A stretch of DNA of 64,000 nucleotides. Source: JAZDLX01 sp964538455 (lineage in GTDB: Bacteria; Electryoneota; Electryoneia; Electryoneales; Electryoneaceae). Positions within the stretch are counted from its first letter, which is position 1. Every line of letters starts with the position of its first letter. Positions 53,436 to 62,783 of the stretch are shown piece after piece. The notes under the pieces were generated by a model. The model saw only the letters and a program-made list of their open reading frames with translations, did no database searches and was not told the origin of the DNA. Made by a program: the position numbers and the translations under genes. The DNA is taken from contig CAZIDZ010000003.1 in the NCBI GenBank assembly GCA_964538455.1, positions 1 to 64,000 of the forward strand. Reading direction: 5' to 3'.

Positions 53436-54629
53436 TCACAGCGAAGAAGGAAACTCGCCCAGGGTTGCGCGGCTGCCGAACGCCGCAACCCTCTCGAGTG
53501 TCGAAAAGTACAACTCTTCGTAAAGTTGAACGATGGGTTCGGGAGAAAAGCGTTCGACGGCCGTCTTGCGCGCCGCGCTCGACATCTGCTTGTGGAGCGC
53601 CGCGTCGCCGAGGATTTCCAGCGCCGCCGTTGCCATTCCCTCGACATCCCCAACCGGGAGCAGCCTGCCCTCGATGCCGTCGGTAACGACTTCCGGGAGA
53701 CCACCGGCGCGGGCGCCGATCACAGGCACTCCGCAGGCCATCGCTTCGAGCGCAGCCAGACCGAAACTTTCACCGTCGGACGGAAACAACAGCAAGTCCG
53801 CACCCGGCAGAAGCTCCTCGATGGCGTCATTGGAGCCGAGGAAGTGCACGTCCGCGGAATAGGACGTAGCCTTCAACCGTTTCTCCGCGGCGAGGCGTTC
53901 GGGGCCGTCCCCGACCATGACCAGTTTCGCCGGTCCGTGCTCACGGATCTTCAGGTAGATCTCAACGACGTCCTGGATGCGTTTCACAGGCCGGAAATTG
54001 GACACATGCATCAGTACCGGCGCTTCAGATCCCGCTCGGAGTCGTTGAGCCGGCTCTAGGCGCTGAGGGGTGTACCGTTCGCTGTCGACGAAGTTGTAGA
54101 TCACCTGAGACTCGCATTCGCACCCGACAACTTCATTCACGCGCTGCGCCAGCCACGAACTGACAGCGGTCACTGCATCGCTGATTTCCACGGAAAACCG
54201 CGTGATGTTCAGGTAGGAGGGATCGTTCCCGACGATGGTGATGTCGGTGCCGTGCAGGGTTGTGATCACCGGAATATCTTCGCGACCTGCGATCCTGCGC
54301 CCCATCCAGGCGGACATTGCGTGTGGGAGCGCGTAGTGAACATGTAGCACGTCGAGCGAATGGTGATAGATCACTTCGGAGATCTCCGCCGCCAGCGCCA
54401 GGGAATAGGGGGGATACTCGAATAGCGGGTACTCCGGAACGCGGACGTGGTGAAACGAGACATTCTTGCGCAATGTATCCAGCCGTGCGGGTTGTGCGTA
54501 GGAGAGCACGTGCACCTCGTGCCCCCGTGCAGCCATCCGGTGGGCGACTTCCGCGGCAATGATCCCGCTGCCGCCCTGGGTTGGATAGCAGACGATTCCG
54601 ACCTTGAGCTGTTTCCTCGCCGTACTCAT
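53436..54629 (-). CDS. bshA: N-acetyl-alpha-D-glucosaminyl L-malate synthase
   Basis: BshA makes the first bacillithiol precursor, GlcNAc-malate, from UDP-GlcNAc and L-malate. The 397-residue GT4 enzyme starts LKVGIVCYPTQGGSGIIAAEVAHRMA, as BshA does, and has TTLHGTDITIVGNDPSYLNITRFSVE, SNFRPVKRIQDVV and FPSDGESFGLAALEAMACGVPVI. The ATG at MSTARKQ is chosen because BshA homology begins there; it overlaps bshB1 by 4 bp. Confidence 0.95.
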   Translation of the reverse strand: MSTARKQLKVGIVCYPTQGGSGIIAAEVAHRMAARGHEVHVLSYAQPARLDTLRKNVSFHHVRVPEYPLFEYPPYSLALAAEISEVIYHHSLDVLHVHYALPHAMSAWMGRRIAGREDIPVITTLHGTDITIVGNDPSYLNITRFSVEISDAVTAVSSWLAQRVNEVVGCECESQVIYNFVDSERYTPQRLEPAQRLRAGSEAPVLMHVSNFRPVKRIQDVVEIYLKIREHGPAKLVMVGDGPERLAAEKRLKATSYSADVHFLGSNDAIEELLPGADLLLFPSDGESFGLAALEAMACGVPVIGARAGGLPEVVTDGIEGRLLPVGDVEGMATAALEILGDAALHKQMSSAARKTAVERFSPEPIVQLYEELYFSTLERVAAFGSRATLGEFPSSL

Positions 54630-55357
54630 GGGTTGGCCGCTCCGTTGCTTTCGACAAGAATCTTGATCGGGTCGTCGACGGGGATAGGCGTGCGCGTAAC
54701 ATACGGCTCGCCGCGGCGGACGCCGATCTGGGCTCCATACAAGGCTCCGCGTCCATCCAGCCATTCCAAGAAAGTCGGATTCGAGAGGTAGGTGTCGGGC
54801 TGGCCCTTTTGCGGAGTGTGGAATTGAGTTTTGTACGCTGCGACCGCCCGCGAACGCACGTCCCACGTTTCGCTGACGTCGACGATCAGGTTCGCCTCGG
54901 GATTCCACCACATCGGATAGAGCAGCATCGCGGACACTTTGTGCCGCTCGAGATCGGAGGGATATTTACCGGCGTTCGCAAGAAAAACGGCGTTCTCCAC
55001 CAGCATCGATCCCTGCAAGTGGTCCGGGTGGCGATCCCGGGCTGTCGGCGCGATGACGAGGCGGGGCTGATGCTTGCGCAGGATTTCCACGACCTTGTGG
55101 CGCTGATCGAAATCCGTTCCGTTGAGGAAACCATCGGGGAGATCGAGGCGTTCCCGTACGCTCACGCCGAGGATTCCGGCGGCTTCGTCCGCTTCGGCGT
55201 CGCGCTGTTCGCGGCTGCCGCGAGTTCCCATTTCGCCGCGGGTCAGATCCACAAGCCCGACGGAATACCTCAGCTTCACCAGCTTCGCGACCGTACCGCC
55301 GCAGAAAATCTCCACGTCGTCCGGGTGAGGTCCGAATGCGAGAACGTCAAGACTCAT
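54626..55357 (-). CDS. bshB1: Bacillithiol biosynthesis deacetylase BshB1
   Basis: BshB1 removes the acetyl group from GlcNAc-malate. This 243-residue LmbE-type zinc enzyme shows LAFGPHPDDVEIFCGGT (metal-binding HPDD), DLTRGEMGTRGSREQRDAEA and PTARDRHPDHLQ, all typical of BshB1. It sits between bshC and bshA with short overlaps on both sides (11 and 4 bp). Confidence 0.95.
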   Translation of the reverse strand: MSLDVLAFGPHPDDVEIFCGGTVAKLVKLRYSVGLVDLTRGEMGTRGSREQRDAEADEAAGILGVSVRERLDLPDGFLNGTDFDQRHKVVEILRKHQPRLVIAPTARDRHPDHLQGSMLVENAVFLANAGKYPSDLERHKVSAMLLYPMWWNPEANLIVDVSETWDVRSRAVAAYKTQFHTPQKGQPDTYLSNPTFLEWLDGRGALYGAQIGVRRGEPYVTRTPIPVDDPIKILVESNGAANP

Positions 55358-56981
55358 CGATCAGCTCCTCCACGTCGAAGAAAACATGGCGTCCAACCGC
55401 TTCGAGAATCCGCTCCTCGAGCGCGGGCAGCAGCTTCGTTCCGTAGCGGATGAAAAAGTAGATCGGAGTGATCACACGTTCCTGGGGCCGGGCCGCCGGG
55501 AAAATGTGCGTCGAGAGTTTCTCAATGTGCGCGAGCGTGTCGCCGTGCCTTTGGTGCAGGCGGTCCTTCACTTTCTCGCGCATCTTGTCGACGTGATAGC
55601 GGATTTTCCGGTACGCCGACGAGACCAGGTTGTCGAGGCCTCCGAACTCCGGCTGCTCGACCAGCGCCAGAAGAACCTGTTCAGCTTCCATCAGGTGGGT
55701 ATCGACAGTGTCGAATGCCTGGTTCGCGTGTTCCTCGCTCTGGTCGGCCACAAGCCGCTCCTTCAGCTTTTCGATGTCGCCGAAAAATTCGAACGGCTCG
55801 AGCTCGAACTTGTCCAGGCTCCGCCGCACCTTGTTCTCGATCAGTGTCAGGCTGGCGCGGGGGACAACCGCCGGGGCGGGTATGACGGCCGATTCGAACG
55901 CGGTGTTCAACTGACTCCAATAGGCCATTTCGTGCGGACCGGCCACGTAGGCGGCGGTCGGCAGCAGCCAACCCTGCTGCAACGGGCGAAGGGTTACTCC
56001 CGCAGATAACGATTCAGGGCTCTCCCCGGCGATCTTTTTCAACTCATCGTGCGTGAGGATGATGTCGCTGCGCGCTCGAATCTGCTTTCCTTCGAGCACG
56101 ACTTTGCGCCGCATACCATCCTCGTGCACGAAGAGCGCCGGACGGCCGGGTTCCACCATGGCCTGTAACGGATATCCGGCATGACGGATCTCTTCCGAAC
56201 GATCCACCATCATTGCCAGCAGTCGGTCGATATCCCGGACGGTGTCTTCCCAGAACGGCCTCGATGCCCGTTTCACCTGCTCGTCCTCGGGATCAAATAA
56301 AACGACCCCCAGCTCCCCGAGCAGGGTGTACGCGAGGGAACGGAAGGCCTCCGTGAAGGTCGATTTCGGCGTGTAGCACTCTTCCAGAGCGTTCAGCATG
56401 TCCTGCTTGAATTCGCTCTCCGGCATATCCCGGCGCACCGCGGAGAGCATTTCAGTAGCGATTGGCCCCAGGGAGATGCCGCCGACGGGAATGTGGTTGT
56501 CCTGCTGCGCCGCCTTGTACCCCGCCAGCCGGTTGTGCAAATCGATCCAGTGCACCTGGGCGGCTTCCGCGAGATTGTGATCGCTGGTCGCCATCCAGAA
56601 GATGGGAACGGTGCGGACGCCGGATTCTGACTCCATCTTTCGCGCAAGCGCGATGGTGGTCAGCGCCTTGTAGAGCGTCAGCAGCGGACCGCCCGCCAGT
56701 CCCACCTGCTGACCGGTGACCACCGCCAGGGTGGTGGGGGAGCGGAGAGCTTCCAGGTTCTGTCTCGAGGCATCTGTCAGGCGCTCGCCCGCTGCGGCGA
56801 TCATCCGGTCCACGAGCAGGTCGCGGGGACGGTCGCGCTTGGCTTCCTGCTCACTTTTCTGTTCCCAGAACGCAGCGTCCGGCATCACCCGGTATCCGAA
56901 CGGAACTCGGCCTGTCCGGTTTACCACCTCCGCGACGAGTTGCGGCACATCCGGGAATTCGTGAAGGCCGATCGAATTCAT
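55347..56981 (-). CDS. bshC: Putative cysteine ligase BshC (bacillithiol synthase)
   Basis: BshC is believed to add cysteine to GlcN-malate in the last step of bacillithiol synthesis. The 544-residue protein has the family's TLAVVTGQQVGLAGGPLLTLYKALT and PIFWMATSDHNLAEA nucleotide-binding-like core, EEGG-free central region, and C-terminal coiled-coil dimerisation part (SAYRKIRYHVDKMREKVKDR). It overlaps the upstream methyltransferase gene by 4 bp. Confidence 0.95.
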   Translation of the reverse strand: MNSIGLHEFPDVPQLVAEVVNRTGRVPFGYRVMPDAAFWEQKSEQEAKRDRPRDLLVDRMIAAAGERLTDASRQNLEALRSPTTLAVVTGQQVGLAGGPLLTLYKALTTIALARKMESESGVRTVPIFWMATSDHNLAEAAQVHWIDLHNRLAGYKAAQQDNHIPVGGISLGPIATEMLSAVRRDMPESEFKQDMLNALEECYTPKSTFTEAFRSLAYTLLGELGVVLFDPEDEQVKRASRPFWEDTVRDIDRLLAMMVDRSEEIRHAGYPLQAMVEPGRPALFVHEDGMRRKVVLEGKQIRARSDIILTHDELKKIAGESPESLSAGVTLRPLQQGWLLPTAAYVAGPHEMAYWSQLNTAFESAVIPAPAVVPRASLTLIENKVRRSLDKFELEPFEFFGDIEKLKERLVADQSEEHANQAFDTVDTHLMEAEQVLLALVEQPEFGGLDNLVSSAYRKIRYHVDKMREKVKDRLHQRHGDTLAHIEKLSTHIFPAARPQERVITPIYFFIRYGTKLLPALEERILEAVGRHVFFDVEELIDES

Positions 56982-57766
56982 GGTCGCTTCCAGGCAAGCA
57001 GGATCATACGTTCGCTTTCGGACGCAATGTACTCTCCACCGTTATAATCGCCAGCCCAGGCAAACGTGTCGTAGCCCGCTTCACTCGCGAACGCGGCGAT
57101 TTCCTCTTGTGTGAAAAGGCGAACACTTTCGAACACTTCTCGTGTCTCCCCGGACTGGTAGGAGATTCGCACGTGTTTCTCGATGCGCTGTGCCACGGGA
57201 TTGTAGTGACGGGTTTGAATGGCCCTCAGGCCACTCTCTTCAACGGTGTCGCAGGGAATAAGCCCGGAAATCGCAGTTTCCGGGTTCATCAGGTCAAGCA
57301 CCAGAAGGCCTCCTGCGGCCATCACCCGCGACGCTTCAGCCAGCGCGCGGCGATGCTCATCGTCGTGCCGGAAATATCCGAAACTTGTGAATGCGCTGAG
57401 CCCGAGACCAAAAGTCTCATCCGCGAAGGGGAGGCTCCGTAAATCTCCCCGCACGAAACCGACGGAGGCGTTGTCCGCTGTCGCGGTTTCGTGTTCGTCG
57501 GCTTCGCGGGCGTGGCGCAGCATCGTCAGGGAGAGATCGACGCCCGTTACCTCCCAACCGAGCAGGCTCATCGCCCACGCGTGCCTGCCCGCGCCGCAGC
57601 CGAGATCGAGCGCTTGTGAGTTCGGTAGACGGTCCCTGAACGAGTTCGCCAGCCACTGGACGAGGCGTCGCGCTTCGGCCGGACTGCGGTGGCGGTAGAG
57701 GATCAGGTAGGTGTCGTCGAACCAATCCTCGTACCACTCCTTGTCGTTCGCGGGTGCGCTCATCAT
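56978..57766 (-). CDS. Class I SAM-dependent methyltransferase overlapping bshC
   Basis: A 262-residue methyltransferase starting MMSAPANDKEWYEDWFDDTYL, with motif I ALDLGCGAGRHAWAM, motif II VTGVDLSLTML and motif IV-like RGDLRSLPF. It is the first gene of the bacillithiol operon and overlaps bshC by 4 bp, so cotranslation is likely. In green sulfur bacteria a SAM methyltransferase (NmbA) makes N-methyl-bacillithiol; this gene is a candidate for the same step, on context only. The long frame upstream (to 58465) is antisense to the next gene and is rejected. Two adjacent ATGs (57766, 57763) are possible starts. Confidence 0.83.
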   Translation of the reverse strand: MMSAPANDKEWYEDWFDDTYLILYRHRSPAEARRLVQWLANSFRDRLPNSQALDLGCGAGRHAWAMSLLGWEVTGVDLSLTMLRHAREADEHETATADNASVGFVRGDLRSLPFADETFGLGLSAFTSFGYFRHDDEHRRALAEASRVMAAGGLLVLDLMNPETAISGLIPCDTVEESGLRAIQTRHYNPVAQRIEKHVRISYQSGETREVFESVRLFTQEEIAAFASEAGYDTFAWAGDYNGGEYIASESERMILLAWKRP

Positions 57767-57886
57767 CCCTTCGTAGATTCTTGTAAAGTGAAAATATAGA
57801 CAGGTCTCCAGGATAGGACAAGGCGGCGCCGGCTCACCTCGAGCGGGCTTGTGTACCTTCTGTGGTGGACGTACCTTCGGACCGTT

Positions 57887-59599
57887 ATGAGAACGCTGAT
57901 TCCTTCGCTTTTCCTTGTTGTCACGATACTTCTGGCGGGTTGCGCGAACACTGGACCTCCCCCCGGCGGACCGGTGGACAAGACGCCCCCGGAAATCGTT
58001 GAAACCAGCCCGGCGCCGGGAACCGTCAGCGTCCCCCGCGACGTGGCGGTGTCCGTGACGTTCAGCGAACCTGTAAAAACCTCGAATGTCGCCCAGGCGT
58101 TTTCGCTCTCGCCCTCTCCGCCGGGCGCAGTCCACGCGCGATGGAAGGGAAAAACCGTCACCTTCCGCTTCGATCCTAAGCTGCTTCCTGACAGAACCTA
58201 TGTGCTCACCTTGGGCACTAATACGCAGGACCTGCACGGGAATTCCCTCAAGGAGACATTCCACCTGCCGTTCTCCACCGGCGAAAAGCTGGATATGGGG
58301 TGGGCGAAAGGCAGGATCCTGGTGGAAGGCTCCGCGGCGGGATGGAGCATCATCGGGTATTTTCTCGAACAGGCGGACAGCCTGAACGTAGAACCCGATC
58401 CTGCTCATGAGGTCCCCGATGCTGCAACCCAGGCTAATACGGACGGAACCTGGGAGCTGCTTCACCTGCGCGCGGGATCATGGCGGATCTTCTCGTTTAA
58501 GGATGCCGACGGCGACCGGCTGTGGACTCCGTGGTCAGAGCAGCTGGCAGTGCCACCGTTCGATGTAAAGGTCTCGGAGGATACGACTTTTCAGTCTCGG
58601 TTCCTGACGCTGCTGCCCACCGTCCGACCGACCCTGCCGCTACTTGTCCGCGTCACTTCAATGGTGCGCGACGTGATCGAACTCCGGTTCGATAAAAAAC
58701 CTTTCGTACTAGACGGGCAGTATGAATTGCAGCCAGTGCCTGACAGTCTTGCGAAAAAGCTGGATATGAAGGTTGTCCCGTCCGACGCTGAAATTCCGGT
58801 CGCGGAATCCCGGTTCAAAGCCGGGGATTCCACTACGGTGCAATTGAAACTCGCAAGCATGCCCGAGGGGGATTTGCTGCAAATGCACTTCTCGGGGTCG
58901 TACGGAACCGACGCCACCCTGGATACGACACTGGCCGTGTCGTTGCTCCGCTCCGCCACGGTGGACACCTTTCTCCCCGGTATCGTGGCGATCTTGCCGC
59001 CCGCGAACTCGAGGCTGCACAAGGGCGAAAACGAGGTGGAACTGACCTTCTCGAAGCCGATGGCCTCGCTCCGGCGGGGAGCCATTTCGCTGGTCTACGG
59101 CGCCACGTCCGACACCGTGCAACCGGTGATTGGAGAGCGCGACCCCTGGCGGAGATGGGTGGAGGTCGACCCTTCGGTGGGCGGAAACCTTCAGGTTCTG
59201 CTATTGGGTGCGATGATACTCGATGGCAACGGCTACGCGTTTGAAGACAGCCTGCGAATCATCCGTTACACCCTGCTTCCCAGGGATTCGCTGGGGGTCG
59301 TCAGCGGCACCGTCAGCGCCGCTGGTCCCTCGGCCCAGGTGCACCTCAGGCTTGTCTCGCTAAGTGGAAAGGACCTCACACTCTCCCAGAACCTCGATCG
59401 CGCGGGTCCCTTTCGATTTGCTTCCGTCCCGGCCGGGGAGTGGCAGCTTAGAGGCTGGTTGGACCTCGACCGAAATGGTAGCTGGACGGCGGGCAGCGCG
59501 CTGCCCTTTGTGGCGTCCGATCCCGTCTACGTCGCGGCGGACACCATCACCGTTCGCGCGCGTTGGGAAAGCGGTGCGACGGCCTTTATATTCCCCTGA
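57887..59599 (+). CDS. Big_5 Ig-like-domain lipoprotein
   Basis: A 570-residue lipoprotein (lipobox LLAGC) with the ANTGPPPGGPVDKTPPEIV opening common to a family found in Bacteroidota-like genomes, where TPP leads into a Big_5 Ig-like domain (about 30-130: TSPAPGTVSVPRDVAVSV, FSTG). More beta-sandwich regions follow, including a second Big_5-like part (LPPANSRLHKGENEVELTFSKPM) and a C-terminal carboxypeptidase-regulatory-like fold (GPFRFASVPAGEWQLRGWLD). Role unknown, probably at the cell surface. It is divergent from the bacillithiol operon across a 120-bp gap. Confidence 0.78.
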   Translation: MRTLIPSLFLVVTILLAGCANTGPPPGGPVDKTPPEIVETSPAPGTVSVPRDVAVSVTFSEPVKTSNVAQAFSLSPSPPGAVHARWKGKTVTFRFDPKLLPDRTYVLTLGTNTQDLHGNSLKETFHLPFSTGEKLDMGWAKGRILVEGSAAGWSIIGYFLEQADSLNVEPDPAHEVPDAATQANTDGTWELLHLRAGSWRIFSFKDADGDRLWTPWSEQLAVPPFDVKVSEDTTFQSRFLTLLPTVRPTLPLLVRVTSMVRDVIELRFDKKPFVLDGQYELQPVPDSLAKKLDMKVVPSDAEIPVAESRFKAGDSTTVQLKLASMPEGDLLQMHFSGSYGTDATLDTTLAVSLLRSATVDTFLPGIVAILPPANSRLHKGENEVELTFSKPMASLRRGAISLVYGATSDTVQPVIGERDPWRRWVEVDPSVGGNLQVLLLGAMILDGNGYAFEDSLRIIRYTLLPRDSLGVVSGTVSAAGPSAQVHLRLVSLSGKDLTLSQNLDRAGPFRFASVPAGEWQLRGWLDLDRNGSWTAGSALPFVASDPVYVAADTITVRARWESGATAFIFP

Positions 59600-59644
59600 C
59601 CTTGAGAAAACAGGGAAAACCGAAACGGTAAAATCGGGATTTGG

Positions 59645-60718
59645 ATGAACTACGCGGTGATCATGGCGGGAGGGAAGGGCACACGTTTCTGGCCCATCTC
59701 CACGCCCCAGCGTCCTAAACAACTGCTCTCCCTCTTCGACGGAGAGACAATGATTGAAGCGACGATGAAACGGGTGGAATCCTTGATTCCCTTGCAAAAT
59801 CAGAGAATCGTAACCATTTCGGAACAGGTCGCGTTGATTCAGCAACACGTTGCTAAATTGGAAGATAGCAACTTCATCATCGAGCCCTTTGCGAAAAACA
59901 CGGCCCCCTGTATCGGTCTTGCCGCCGTCACATTGATGAAGCAGGATCCCGATGCGCTGATGGTTGTGTTGCCCGCGGATCACCAGATCGACGATGTGAA
60001 GCAGTTCCAGGAGGTGCTCCAGCGAGCGATCTCGGTCGTGGAGCAACGTGATGCAATTGTGACAATCGGCATAAAACCGACGCGTCCCGAAACAGGATAT
60101 GGTTACATTCAATTCGAGCGCGAGGAGGTGAACGGAGGGATTCACAGGGTTGTGACCTTCGCGGAAAAACCAAATCGCGACACGGCGATACGTTTCCTCG
60201 AATCCGGGGAATTCCTTTGGAACAGCGGCATTTTCGTCTGGTCGGCGAGACGCATCGTGTCGGAAATTGAGGACTATCTGCCCGAATTGTACGCGGCGTT
60301 GATGGAAATGATGGCCGCGAGCGGAACCGAGGAAGCCGAAGAGCGCATTCGCCGGGCGTACCAGAGCGTGAAACCGATCTCCATCGATTACGGGGTCATG
60401 GAGCACACCCCGAATGCATACGTCGTCCCCGGCCCTTTCGGCTGGAGCGACGTCGGGAGCTGGGACGAGATTTACCGCCTCAGTGAAAAAAATGAGGATC
60501 AGAACGTTTTGCGCGGGCGTGTCTTTACGATTGACACCCACGATTCCTATGTTGTCAGCGAATTGGAGATGCCTGTGGCGGTGATCGGGATGAGCGGGGT
60601 CATCGTCGTCCAGACGGAGGAAGGGATTCTCGTGTGCCCTCGAAATCGCGACCAGGACGTGCGCGAAATGGCGGAAAAGGTGCAAAAATCCCGTCAGCAG
60701 AACGGGAAAAGGCAGTGA
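59645..60718 (+). CDS. manC: Mannose-1-phosphate guanylyltransferase
   Basis: This enzyme makes GDP-mannose from mannose-1-phosphate and GTP. The 357-residue protein has the pyrophosphorylase loop VIMAGGKGTRFWPIS, FIIEPFAKNTAPCIGLAA, VLPADHQI, FAEKPN and FLWNSGIFVW. It is the short form without the C-terminal isomerase (cupin) domain. The phosphohexomutase 6 kb away can supply its substrate. It is followed after 15 bp by a small hypothetical gene. Confidence 0.94.
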   Translation: MNYAVIMAGGKGTRFWPISTPQRPKQLLSLFDGETMIEATMKRVESLIPLQNQRIVTISEQVALIQQHVAKLEDSNFIIEPFAKNTAPCIGLAAVTLMKQDPDALMVVLPADHQIDDVKQFQEVLQRAISVVEQRDAIVTIGIKPTRPETGYGYIQFEREEVNGGIHRVVTFAEKPNRDTAIRFLESGEFLWNSGIFVWSARRIVSEIEDYLPELYAALMEMMAASGTEEAEERIRRAYQSVKPISIDYGVMEHTPNAYVVPGPFGWSDVGSWDEIYRLSEKNEDQNVLRGRVFTIDTHDSYVVSELEMPVAVIGMSGVIVVQTEEGILVCPRNRDQDVREMAEKVQKSRQQNGKRQ

Positions 60719-60733
60719 CCAGAGGTATTCTGT

Positions 60734-60988
60734 ATGCGGCGGACGGAGATCTTCGAGCGGCTGTTGGAAACGGCAAAGACTGTTTTTGATAAAGTTGAGG
60801 TTGCACAGGGCGATTTTCGCGGAGGAACCTGTCAGGTCCGCGGCGAAAAACACCTGATCCTCAACAAAGGTGCGAATCTCGACACAAACTTGCGGCTTCT
60901 GTCGAACGCTCTCGCAGAGGCGAAGCTGGACGAGACCTACCTGCTGCCAGCGCTTCGAGAAGCCATCGAAAAGTTCTCCGACCGCTGA
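60734..60988 (+). CDS. Small hypothetical protein
   Basis: An 84-residue soluble protein I cannot name. It has an N-terminal helix, a short beta region FRGGTCQVRGEKHLILNKGANLDTNLRLL and a C-terminal helix. Base use matches its neighbours and it fits a tight run (15 bp after the guanylyltransferase, 16 bp before the Crp/Fnr gene), so it is probably real. No motif suggests a function. Confidence 0.65.
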   Translation: MRRTEIFERLLETAKTVFDKVEVAQGDFRGGTCQVRGEKHLILNKGANLDTNLRLLSNALAEAKLDETYLLPALREAIEKFSDR

Positions 60989-61004
60989 AGGGAAGGGGGG
61001 ATGG

Positions 61005-61706
61005 ATGAAAGATCCGGATATCCCGAAGAGCACTGCGGAACTGTTGAAGGGGGTACCCCTTTTTAACGATCTGGAAGATGCAGACCGTCAGCGCATCGGG
61101 GACCTCATGGTTTCAAAGAAATTCAAGAAAAACAACCTCATTATCTTCGAAGATGACCTCGGGCGGAACCTTTTCATCATCCAGTTGGGGCGTGTCAAAA
61201 TCAGCGGTATTTCCAGTGAGGGCGGGGAAGCCATCTTCTCGATTCTGGGTCCGGGTGAGTTCTTCGGCGAGCTTTCGATCATCGACGGACTTCCGCGCAG
61301 TGCCACGGTGACCAGCATCGACGATGTCGAATTGTGGGTTCTGAATCGAGGTGACTTCCTTGAGATGTTGCAGAAATACCCGCAGATTGCCATCTCACTG
61401 CTCAAGGAACTGGCCAGTCGAATTCGTCGCAGCGATATGCAAATCAAGAGTTTAACGTTAAAGGACGCCCGCGGCAGGGTGGGTATGACACTTGTTCGCC
61501 TTGCCGAGGATATCGGGATCATGCGGGGCGGCAAGGTTGTCATCAGCCAATTGCCGCTGCAGCGCGATCTCGCCAACATCGCCGGCACCAGCAGGGAGAC
61601 GATCAGCCGCGTCTTCAAGAAATTCGAGGATGAGGGATTGCTGGTCAAAGTGGAGAACAGCCTGGTGTTCAACGATTACGAGACGTTCAAAAAAATGTTC
61701 ACGTGA
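61005..61706 (+). CDS. Crp/Fnr-family transcriptional regulator
   Basis: A 233-residue protein with a cyclic-nucleotide-binding fold at about residues 18-140 (LFNDLEDADRQRIGDLM, FSILGPGEFFGELSIIDGLPRSATV) and a C-terminal Crp-type winged helix (about 155-230: LPLQRDLANIAGTSRETISRVFKKFEDEGLL). FGELS and RSATV resemble the cAMP-binding loop, so a nucleotide ligand is plausible; the Fnr iron-sulfur cysteines are absent. The ATG at 61005 is in the right frame and follows AAGGGGGG. Targets unknown. Confidence 0.92.
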   Translation: MKDPDIPKSTAELLKGVPLFNDLEDADRQRIGDLMVSKKFKKNNLIIFEDDLGRNLFIIQLGRVKISGISSEGGEAIFSILGPGEFFGELSIIDGLPRSATVTSIDDVELWVLNRGDFLEMLQKYPQIAISLLKELASRIRRSDMQIKSLTLKDARGRVGMTLVRLAEDIGIMRGGKVVISQLPLQRDLANIAGTSRETISRVFKKFEDEGLLVKVENSLVFNDYETFKKMFT

Positions 61707-61820
61707 ATCGAAACACACGGCTGGATCGAGTGAGCCCTGTTGCAATCGCCGGTGATGTCGCAGGCGACTCGCACAGGGTTTCTTTCGCACGGGAACTTGA
61801 ATGGAGTAGTAACCTTCAGG

Positions 61821-62783
61821 ATGACGGCCGACAGGAACAGGGAATTGCTGGCAGCATTCCGGGGCGGGGATCGTCGCGCCTTGGCACGCTTGCTCTCGAT
61901 GGTCGCCAATCGCTCCCCGGACATCAACGGAATGCTTGACGATTTGTTTGCGCTCACCGGGGAGGCCTGGCGCGTCGGGATCACGGGGCCGCCCGGCGCG
62001 GGGAAAAGCACCCTGGTCAACCGGCTGGTCGCCGCATACCGCAGCCGGGAGCTGACTGTCGGCGTAATCGCCTTCGATCCCACGAGCCCCTTTACCGGCG
62101 GAGCGTTGTTGGGCGATCGCGTCCGGATGGAGATGGTCAGCCAGGACCCGGCTGTTTTCATCCGCAGTCTTGCCACCCGGGGGCACATGGGGGGGCTCGC
62201 TGTCGGCGTCGATGAGTCTTGCGACCTGATGGACGCCTTTGGGAAGCAGCGCGTCCTGATCGAAACCGTGGGAGTCGGGCAGTCCGAGCTGGAGATCGCG
62301 GAGTCCGCCGATACCACTGTCGTCGTGCTGATGCCGCAGTCGGGGGATGCAATCCAGGCGATGAAGGCCGGGTTGATGGAGATCGCGGATATCTTCGTGC
62401 TTAACAAGTGTGACCGCGAAGACGCCGATCGAGCCTACCAGGAACTCGCAGGCATCCTGAGCTTGAAAGATCCACAGGGGGGATGGCGGCCTCCAATCAT
62501 CCGGACCATCGCCGCTCAGGGGGATGGTGTGGATGAGCTGCTCGATGCGGTCAACCTCCACCACAGCCACCTCGTCGACACGGGCCGGCTTGTCGAACGG
62601 CGTTCCAAACGCCACGCCGCGAAAACCCGCCGCCTCGTCGAGGATGATTTGCGCCGCCGCCTGTGGCAGGCGGAGCGGAAGCGAGAGTCAGGCGAGGGGC
62701 TGGAGGGTGGACAGTCGCCGTACGAGCTTGCGAAACGACTGATCGATGATTTTTACGAGGAGATCCGGGATGAAGAAGCCTGA
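61821..62783 (+). CDS. meaB: MeaB/ArgK-type GTPase, chaperone of a B12-dependent acyl-CoA mutase
   Basis: A 320-residue G3E P-loop GTPase with GITGPPGAGKSTLVNRLV (Walker A), AFDPTSPFTGGALLGDRVRM, RSLATRGHMGGL, LIETVGVGQSE and LNKCD (base specificity). MeaB loads and protects adenosylcobalamin-dependent acyl-CoA mutases. The stop overlaps the mutase start by 14 bp, so the two are coupled. The start is not decided strongly: an in-frame ATG at 61755 is an alternative. Confidence 0.93.
   Translation: MTADRNRELLAAFRGGDRRALARLLSMVANRSPDINGMLDDLFALTGEAWRVGITGPPGAGKSTLVNRLVAAYRSRELTVGVIAFDPTSPFTGGALLGDRVRMEMVSQDPAVFIRSLATRGHMGGLAVGVDESCDLMDAFGKQRVLIETVGVGQSELEIAESADTTVVVLMPQSGDAIQAMKAGLMEIADIFVLNKCDREDADRAYQELAGILSLKDPQGGWRPPIIRTIAAQGDGVDELLDAVNLHHSHLVDTGRLVERRSKRHAAKTRRLVEDDLRRRLWQAERKRESGEGLEGGQSPYELAKRLIDDFYEEIRDEEA

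Noticed and set aside
59360..61033. 557-codon frame on the - strand
   Set aside because: Lies antisense over manC, the small hypothetical and parts of neighbours, which have clear family motifs; the antisense product has none.
61740..61820. Longer N terminus for MeaB
   Set aside because: The extra 27 residues do not look like MeaB and no ribosome site supports the first ATG, though the internal ATG at 61755 cannot be excluded.
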